Assembly: GCF_001037495.1 (NCBI RefSeq) | Contig: NZ_KQ089822.1 | Span: 1,302,001-1,366,000, forward strand | Length of the DNA: 64,000 nt | Direction: 5' to 3' | Source of the DNA: Citrobacter sp. MGH106 | Lineage (GTDB): Bacteria; Pseudomonadota; Gammaproteobacteria; Enterobacterales; Enterobacteriaceae | Part shown: in pieces, positions 59,573 through 64,000 of the stretch | Layout: each line of letters starts with the position of its first letter | Numbering within the stretch: position 1 is the first letter of the stretch | Position numbers and translations under genes: made by a program | Notes under the pieces: model-generated | Databases searched by the model: none | The model's input: the letters and a program-made list of their open reading frames with translations, nothing else | Told to the model about the DNA's origin: nothing

Positions 59573-60511
59573 TCAGGATGAGGGAGAATTCTCCGTAACA
59601 TTGAGTCCAGCAAACCGCGACCAGTCATAATTTCGGATAACGGAAACCAGTGCCTCAACACCTGGACTCATTCTTTTATTCCGGGGACAAACCAGGGCGT
59701 AACGGGCCTGAGGAAGAATTTCCCTGACAGGTAGCTCCCGCAACTGAAATCCTTCGAAAGGGGATGACATTGCTCGCGCCAGTACCGTGATATACCCAGC
59801 ATGCATCACCAGATTAAAAATAGTGATCACTGAGTCAGTATGTATTACCCGGTCAGTGTTGACGACGTTATGCTCTAACAACTCGGACAACGCCTGGTAG
59901 TATCCCATATCTGTCTGGGGCAATACCCAGCGAGCTTGTCGCAGAGCGTTCAATGTTTCACATGCTGCAAGAGGGTGATCTTGCCGGGAAATGAATGCAA
60001 ACTCTGCACTAAAGAGTGGCCAGACATACAAATTCTGAACTGGCATATCTGGTGTCACTGTTCCAATAGCGAAATCAAGTCTGCCTTCCCGCAAATCCGG
60101 TAGCAGGGATGAGAGTTGGGCTTCCTTCATTGATATCTGAGCAATCGGATAGCGCCGGGTAAACTGCGTAATAATATCCGGCATTGCGGTAAAACCGATC
60201 AGAGATGAAAATCCAAAAGCGAGTTCCATAACCGGTTCATCGAGGATCCTGCGCATATCATTGACGGCCAGCGATAAATCTTTAAGAACCGTTCTGGCAT
60301 GCGGAAGTAATATTTTGCCAGCATCACTTAATTCAATGCCGGTGTTATTTCGGATTATTAGCTCTGTACCAAAATAGTCTTCAATATCATGAATGGTTTT
60401 AGTGACCGAGGGCTGTGTGAGTCCCAGCGATCTTGCTGCAGCCCGGATACTCCCACAGCGAACGACTTCCTGAAACACGATAAAATATTGTGTCTTTGGC
60501 AGGGCATGCAT
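59573..60511 (-). CDS. LysR-family regulator, TdcA-like
   Basis: This 312-residue LysR regulator resembles E. coli TdcA over its length: LPKTQYFIVFQEVVRCGSIR at the N-terminus, LTQPSVTKTIHDIEDYFGTEL in the helix-turn-helix, and AQLSSLLPDLREGRLDFAIGT in the effector domain. Even the 312-residue length agrees. TdcA activates anaerobic threonine and serine breakdown. This protein is divergent from the membrane-protein/amidohydrolase operon and is its likely regulator. It is not TdcA itself, as the tdc operon is absent. The start at 60511 (MHALPKTQ) aligns with the family; an ATG at 60559 would add 16 residues. Confidence 0.85.
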   Translation of the reverse strand: MHALPKTQYFIVFQEVVRCGSIRAAARSLGLTQPSVTKTIHDIEDYFGTELIIRNNTGIELSDAGKILLPHARTVLKDLSLAVNDMRRILDEPVMELAFGFSSLIGFTAMPDIITQFTRRYPIAQISMKEAQLSSLLPDLREGRLDFAIGTVTPDMPVQNLYVWPLFSAEFAFISRQDHPLAACETLNALRQARWVLPQTDMGYYQALSELLEHNVVNTDRVIHTDSVITIFNLVMHAGYITVLARAMSSPFEGFQLRELPVREILPQARYALVCPRNKRMSPGVEALVSVIRNYDWSRFAGLNVTENSPSS

Positions 60512-60666
60512 AAATAAGATCTCATACAAAGTAATTATACTTATATTCCCATAAAACAAATGCGCAGACTAAGCAAAAATGGCTTTTTTTATTTTGTGAT
60601 ACAGATAACGATTTGCTTTATAGTATTGATTTTACTCGTAAAATAATATCTATTTTTTCTTCATTT

Positions 60667-60680
60667 TTGACTTAAATCAA
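60667..60680. promoter_or_regulatory. FNR-like site
   Basis: TTGACTTAAATCAA differs from the FNR consensus at one position. It lies about 120 bp before the membrane-protein gene. If real, it would give the operon or the regulator anaerobic control, which would fit a TdcA-like regulator. Confidence 0.5.
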
Positions 60681-60692
60681 AATAACGGAAAC

Positions 60693-60715
60693 AGTGATAA
60701 CTTTTTTTTATCACT
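60693..60715. promoter_or_regulatory. Candidate LysR operator
   Basis: AGTGATAA and TTATCACT form a perfect 8-bp inverted repeat with a 7-base spacer, within the size expected for a LysR-type dimer site. It is on the operon side of the FNR-like site. Assignment to the TdcA-like protein is inference. Confidence 0.5.
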
Positions 60716-60799
60716 ATAGTTTTTCACAGTCTTATGCTCTGGATTATTTGACTTCATGATAAACCCGTACCCCTTAGTTCTCTATCATGGAGTCTGATC

Positions 60800-61635
60800 A
60801 TGAGTTCATACGATAAAAGTGAAAATGAACGTTCATTGGTTAAAATAATAATGGCAGTGTTAATTATCGTGGTTGTATCTGAATGGATTGGAGTGACTTC
60901 AATACACATCGGTAAAACAACTATTAATTTTTTACCGATGCTCTACGCCGTTATCCTTGGCGTTATAATAACCCCTGATTTGTTGGGCAACTATATAAAA
61001 CCACTCGGGAGATTTATTTCTCGTAAAGAAATAAGCATCACCGGCAATGTGGTGATGCTGGCATTGCTTCCCCTGGGCGTTAAATATGGCACTCTGGTGG
61101 GACCAAACATTAGGGCGGTGATTAATGCGGGCCTGCTCTTATCCTCCAGGAAATTGGCAACCTTGGTTCAGTGTTAATCGCCATGCCAGTTGCCCTGATG
61201 CTAGGGATGCGCCGGGAATCTATTGGTGCTTGCTCAAGTATTTCTCGTGAACCTTCACTGGGCGTTATTGGCGAAAAATATGGTATCGAGAGTCCGGAAG
61301 GCACTGGTGTTCTTGGTACTTACCTCGTCGGCTCGGTTATCGGAACAGTCTATTTCGGGATCATTAGTCCATTAGGGCTGCAAATTGGACTGAACCCCTT
61401 ATCTCTGGCTGTCGCTTGTGGACTGGGCTCCGGAAGTATGATGGCCGCAGCTTCCGCCTCACTTGCCGCCGCCGTACCTGCAATGTCCTCGCAAATTCTG
61501 GCATTCGCTGCAACAAGTAACATGCTGGCCGCATTCACGGGTATGTATGCACTGATCTTTCTAGCTCTTCCCCTGAGTAACCTGATGTATCGCGTGTTAC
61601 CTCATAAAAATACCCAGATCCCAGCGGAGAAATAA
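60800..61635 (+). pseudogene. DUF3100-type membrane protein gene, frameshifted
   Basis: Two adjoining frames (60800-61177, and one ending 61635 open from upstream of its ATG at 61171) encode one membrane protein of about 278 residues. The break is one missing base near 61132-61134, where GCGGGCCTG replaces a likely GCGGGCCCTG. Restoring a C gives an unbroken AGPALILQEIGNLGSVLIA, a stretch typical of DUF3100 proteins. The restored protein has about eight hydrophobic segments and the conserved MRRESIGACSSISREPSLG. It should be a small-molecule transporter or its subunit. Either the gene is inactive, is read by slippage, or this is a sequencing error. Confidence 0.75.
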
Positions 61636-61637
61636 CC

Positions 61638-62096
61638 ATGACACTTAAAGAACACCTTGCGAGTACCCGCATCATTATTCCGTGCATTGCCCTGGTTCTG
61701 GTCGCTCAGTGGGTTGGAAAAGGGATGTCCCCACTGGCTGCAATCCCCGGTGCGTTGATGATGTTGGCCATTATTCTGGTATCACTGCAAATCAAAGCCT
61801 GGCTGCCGAGACTGCCGCTTCCTGCATTTGCATGGGCCACACTGATTGCACTCTTACTCAGCATTCCATACTCACCGGTGAGTGAAATATTCATGCGTTA
61901 CACCAACAGGATTGATTTTCTGGCCACGACTACACCCTTGTTGGCGTTCGCAGGACTGTCTGTTGGAAACAGTCTCGACAAACTGAAATCTCTCAGCTGG
62001 CGCATTGTCATCATTTCATTACTGGTCTTTACCACCGCCTTCTTCGGTGCTGCTTTTGTGGCCCAGTTCATCCTGAACATCCAGGGCATTATCTGA
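61638..62096 (+). CDS. Small hydrophobic membrane protein, partner of DUF3100 protein
   Basis: This 152-residue protein has four or five hydrophobic helices (about 9-30, 33-52, 60-78, 95-112, 120-146). I do not recognise the family. It begins 2 bp after the DUF3100-type frame and ends 18 bp before the amidohydrolase gene, so all three are one operon. A pair of a roughly 280-residue and a 150-residue membrane protein suggests a two-subunit carrier. Its reading frame is intact. Confidence 0.75.
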   Translation: MTLKEHLASTRIIIPCIALVLVAQWVGKGMSPLAAIPGALMMLAIILVSLQIKAWLPRLPLPAFAWATLIALLLSIPYSPVSEIFMRYTNRIDFLATTTPLLAFAGLSVGNSLDKLKSLSWRIVIISLLVFTTAFFGAAFVAQFILNIQGII

Positions 62097-62114
62097 TTAA
62101 CAAGCGAGTAAATT

Positions 62115-63254
62115 ATGGAATATCAAACCTACCTTGATTACGGCATCAGCATGCGTCGACATTTTCACCAGTACCCGGAACTGGGCCGAGAGGAATGTGA
62201 AACCCGGAGTTTTTGTATTCATCAGCTCAAAGATATGGGGTATACAGTTACTGATTGTTTTCATACGGGTTTTTATGCCGACCTATATGTCGATACGGCT
62301 TTTCCAGTGATTGCATTCCGCGCTGATATGGATGCTTTACCGGCAACAGAAAAACCCGGTGAGGTGGTTATCTCTCAGTATCCTGGGGCTGCGCATCTGT
62401 GCGGACATGATCTGCATATGGCTATCGCACTGACTGCCGCGAAGATCATGAGCGATCAGCGGATGAACCTTAAGGCTAACATACGCTTTTTGTTCCAACC
62501 TTCGGAAGAAATGTTCCGTGGAGGGGCAAAAGGAATGATCGAGAAAGGTTGCCTGGACGGAGTTGATCAGGTTTACGGTTTGCATAATGACCCGCAGATA
62601 GATTGCGGTCAGATAGCCATTAGTCCGGGCATCATGTCCTCTAACGGCGATCAGTTCAGGTTGATGATTGAAGGCAAGAGTGCTCATGCTTCTGCCCCGC
62701 ATCTGGGATTGGATGCGTTGTCGGAAGCCGTCCGTCTGCTGAATGAGTTCAGAGCAATTATTACTGATCACGTTGATCCCAACAAAGCCGCACTGATTTC
62801 CACATGTATGCTTAAAGCTGGTGAAGCGCCCAATATTTTAGCCCGAACGGCAGAGTTGCAGGGTTCTATTCGTTCATTTGATAAAGATGTCCAAAAAACA
62901 ATGATTCGGCATTTTATGGAAGAAATTCAGGAGACTCGTCGGAGAGGGTATACAGCAGAACTTGAAATGAAGGGTTACCCGGCTATCAGTAATCATCCAG
63001 CAGAGGCCCAGAAATTGATAGATATTGCCCGTCAGTTCCTTGGGAGTGAAAATGTCCTGACCGGGCATCCGCCAATGGTGGGATCTGAGGATTTCTCGTT
63101 TTTCCTGGAAGAAAAGCCAGGTGCCTTTTTCTTTCTTGGCAGTGGCGATCACAGCAAAGGAATTAGCAACCCGCTGCATTCTAATCCCTTTATTGTTAAT
63201 GAGAATTGCATTCTTACTGGTGCCACACTGTTTGCCATGCTTGCTGGTTTGTGA
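62115..63254 (+). CDS. M20D-family amidohydrolase
   Basis: This 379-residue metallohydrolase has the peptidase M20D/AbgB/hippurate hydrolase layout. Metal-site residues are Cys96 and His98 (LCGHDLH), Glu131-Glu132 (QPSEE), His157 (GLHNDP) and His355 (PLHSNPF); the dimerisation lid carries GKSAHASAPHLG. These enzymes remove acyl or aminoacyl groups from N-acyl amino acids, IAA conjugates or aminobenzoyl-glutamate. It probably hydrolyses the compound brought in by the two upstream membrane proteins. The amide it cuts is not evident. The start has GAGTAA as ribosome binding site. Confidence 0.85.
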   Translation: MEYQTYLDYGISMRRHFHQYPELGREECETRSFCIHQLKDMGYTVTDCFHTGFYADLYVDTAFPVIAFRADMDALPATEKPGEVVISQYPGAAHLCGHDLHMAIALTAAKIMSDQRMNLKANIRFLFQPSEEMFRGGAKGMIEKGCLDGVDQVYGLHNDPQIDCGQIAISPGIMSSNGDQFRLMIEGKSAHASAPHLGLDALSEAVRLLNEFRAIITDHVDPNKAALISTCMLKAGEAPNILARTAELQGSIRSFDKDVQKTMIRHFMEEIQETRRRGYTAELEMKGYPAISNHPAEAQKLIDIARQFLGSENVLTGHPPMVGSEDFSFFLEEKPGAFFFLGSGDHSKGISNPLHSNPFIVNENCILTGATLFAMLAGL

Positions 63255-63283
63255 AGATCCCGGCAACCCACTAATATACTTAA

Positions 63284-63303
63284 GAGGCTACAATTGTGGC
63301 CTC
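63284..63303. terminator. Palindromic hairpin after the M20 gene
   Basis: GAGGCTACAATTGTGGCCTC is a near-perfect 20-bp palindrome 30 bp after the amidohydrolase stop, followed by ATTTCTC. It could end the operon, although the T tract is weak. Confidence 0.5.
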
Positions 63304-63363
63304 ATTTCTCAGTGAAAGTAACGCCGATTTTATTCTCAGAGAAAGCATAACCAGGGGTTTATG

Positions 63364-64000
63364 TTAATTCAGAATAAGAAACAGTACCGTCACGACTAAA
63401 AAAGTGAACCCGGCTATAATGGGAAGATGCAACATACTGGAAGGGGATAGTGTGTTTTCCTGCTGCGTTGCTGGTGGATAAGGGTAATACTCGCCTTTGG
63501 GCATTTCACCGTTATGAGCGTTCTCTTCTTTGCGCGTTTTTTTGGCACTATTGCGAGATTCGTACATTTTTGTCTCTTCCTGTTGCATCTTATCCAATAT
63601 ATCGAGCCACTCTTTAGGGCGCTGAGATGGCGTACTTTCGCGTCGTTCTTTGACCAGCACCGTTTGTTCTTTTATCTCTGGAAATTCCGCCGTTCCTGCT
63701 TTTTCAGGATTGGCTGAAGGGGATGCCTCCTGAGTGGAGTGAACCTTTATTCTGGAAAATAGTGCCGGAAATTGAATGGGTTGCTGGTTTTCCTCATTCG
63801 GGGGGAGCTTCTGAGTACTTTCTGTTGTCACCGACAAACTGTCAGTGGCTATACGAGTCATCGGTGCTTGTGTGGTGACGAGTTCGGGCGAGCGGCGAGA
63901 AGCGGCAAGAGTTTCATCTGGTAACCTCAACGTACTGATTTTACCCGTTAACACAATGGGGGCCGCAGTTTGTTCCCGCTTGCCCCCCTCTATGCCAGGT
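63364..64000 (-). CDS. Unknown tail-anchored protein, C-terminal part (partial)
   Basis: The frame runs unbroken from the right edge to a stop at 63364, giving at least 211 residues; the N-terminus lies outside the window. An internal GTG at 63954 is not a likely start because coding continues upstream. The visible part is hydrophilic, low-complexity and rich in Glu, Lys, Ser and Pro, with a charged segment WLDILDKMQQEETKMYES, then YYPYPP and one membrane helix at the very end (PIIAGFTFLVVTVLFLILN). This topology suggests a C-terminal anchor with the bulk in the cytoplasm. I do not recognise the family. Confidence 0.6.
   Translation of the reverse strand, partial: PGIEGGKREQTAAPIVLTGKISTLRLPDETLAASRRSPELVTTQAPMTRIATDSLSVTTESTQKLPPNEENQQPIQFPALFSRIKVHSTQEASPSANPEKAGTAEFPEIKEQTVLVKERRESTPSQRPKEWLDILDKMQQEETKMYESRNSAKKTRKEENAHNGEMPKGEYYPYPPATQQENTLSPSSMLHLPIIAGFTFLVVTVLFLILN

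Larger units (their letters stand above)
60512..60799. promoter_or_regulatory. Divergent control region of the DUF3100/M20 module
   Basis: This 288-bp AT-rich intergenic stretch separates the TdcA-like gene from the operon. It holds TTGACTTAAATCAA (60667-60680), one base from the FNR consensus TTGAT-N4-ATCAA, and the inverted repeat AGTGATAA (60693-60700) / TTATCACT (60708-60715), of LysR-operator size. A CATGGAGTCTGATC region supplies the ribosome binding site before 60800. Confidence 0.55.

Noticed and set aside
61171-61635. Treating the second DUF3100 frame as a separate 154-residue gene
   Set aside because: Its frame is open upstream of the ATG and joins the first frame after one added base into a family-typical sequence.

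Overview
The window is chromosomal DNA from an enterobacterium close to Escherichia, Salmonella and Citrobacter. Gene order and protein sequence follow the E. coli 47-49 min segment (yeiP to the yeh fimbrial genes). Two ERIC repeats, REP-like hairpins and the accessory genes would suit Citrobacter or a relative, but that genus call is inference. All comparisons with E. coli are from memory; no alignment was run.

Layout. 0.1-6.6 kb: yeiP, yeiW, setB and the fructose PTS operon fruBKA, with tandem Cra operators before fruB. 6.7-10.0 kb: an accessory module of a Dcu-type dicarboxylate carrier, an aspartate/glutamate racemase and a HypT-like LysR regulator. It sits where E. coli K-12 has psuKGT, yeiL, rihB, nupX and yeiI. 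10.1-20.3 kb: nfo, yeiH, yeiE, lysP, a cirA-locus TonB receptor whose leader carries an ERIC element, yeiG, folE and yeiB. 20.4-25.5 kb: galS and the galactose ABC operon mglBAC, with an ERIC between mglB and mglA. 25.5-36.6 kb: preT-preA, sanA-yeiS, cdd, yohJK, dusC, the tiny yohP, a SAM methyltransferase, mdtQ, yohD and yohC. 36.8-50.0 kb: pbpG, dld, bglX, the osmF-yehYXW ABC operon, the tiny yohO, mlrA, btsSR and yehS. 50.1-59.0 kb: metG, mrp and the chaperone-usher set yehE-yehD-yehC-yehB-yehA. 59.1-64 kb: an rcnB with no rcnA or rcnR beside it; a module of a TdcA-like regulator, a frameshifted DUF3100-type membrane protein, a second small membrane protein and an M20 amidohydrolase; and the C-terminal part of an unknown tail-anchored protein running off the right edge.

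How it works together. Much of the segment handles carbon and nitrogen entry under CRP, Cra, GalS and probably anaerobic control: fructose, galactose, lysine, pyrimidines, D-lactate, beta-glucosides, pyruvate sensing, and two putative modules for amino-acid-type substrates. Iron uptake (Fur site) and envelope functions (pbpG, sanA, fimbriae) make up much of the rest. No tRNA, rRNA, CRISPR array, prophage or insertion sequence was seen. The least described material is the two accessory modules, at 6.7-10.0 kb and 59.6-63.3 kb.
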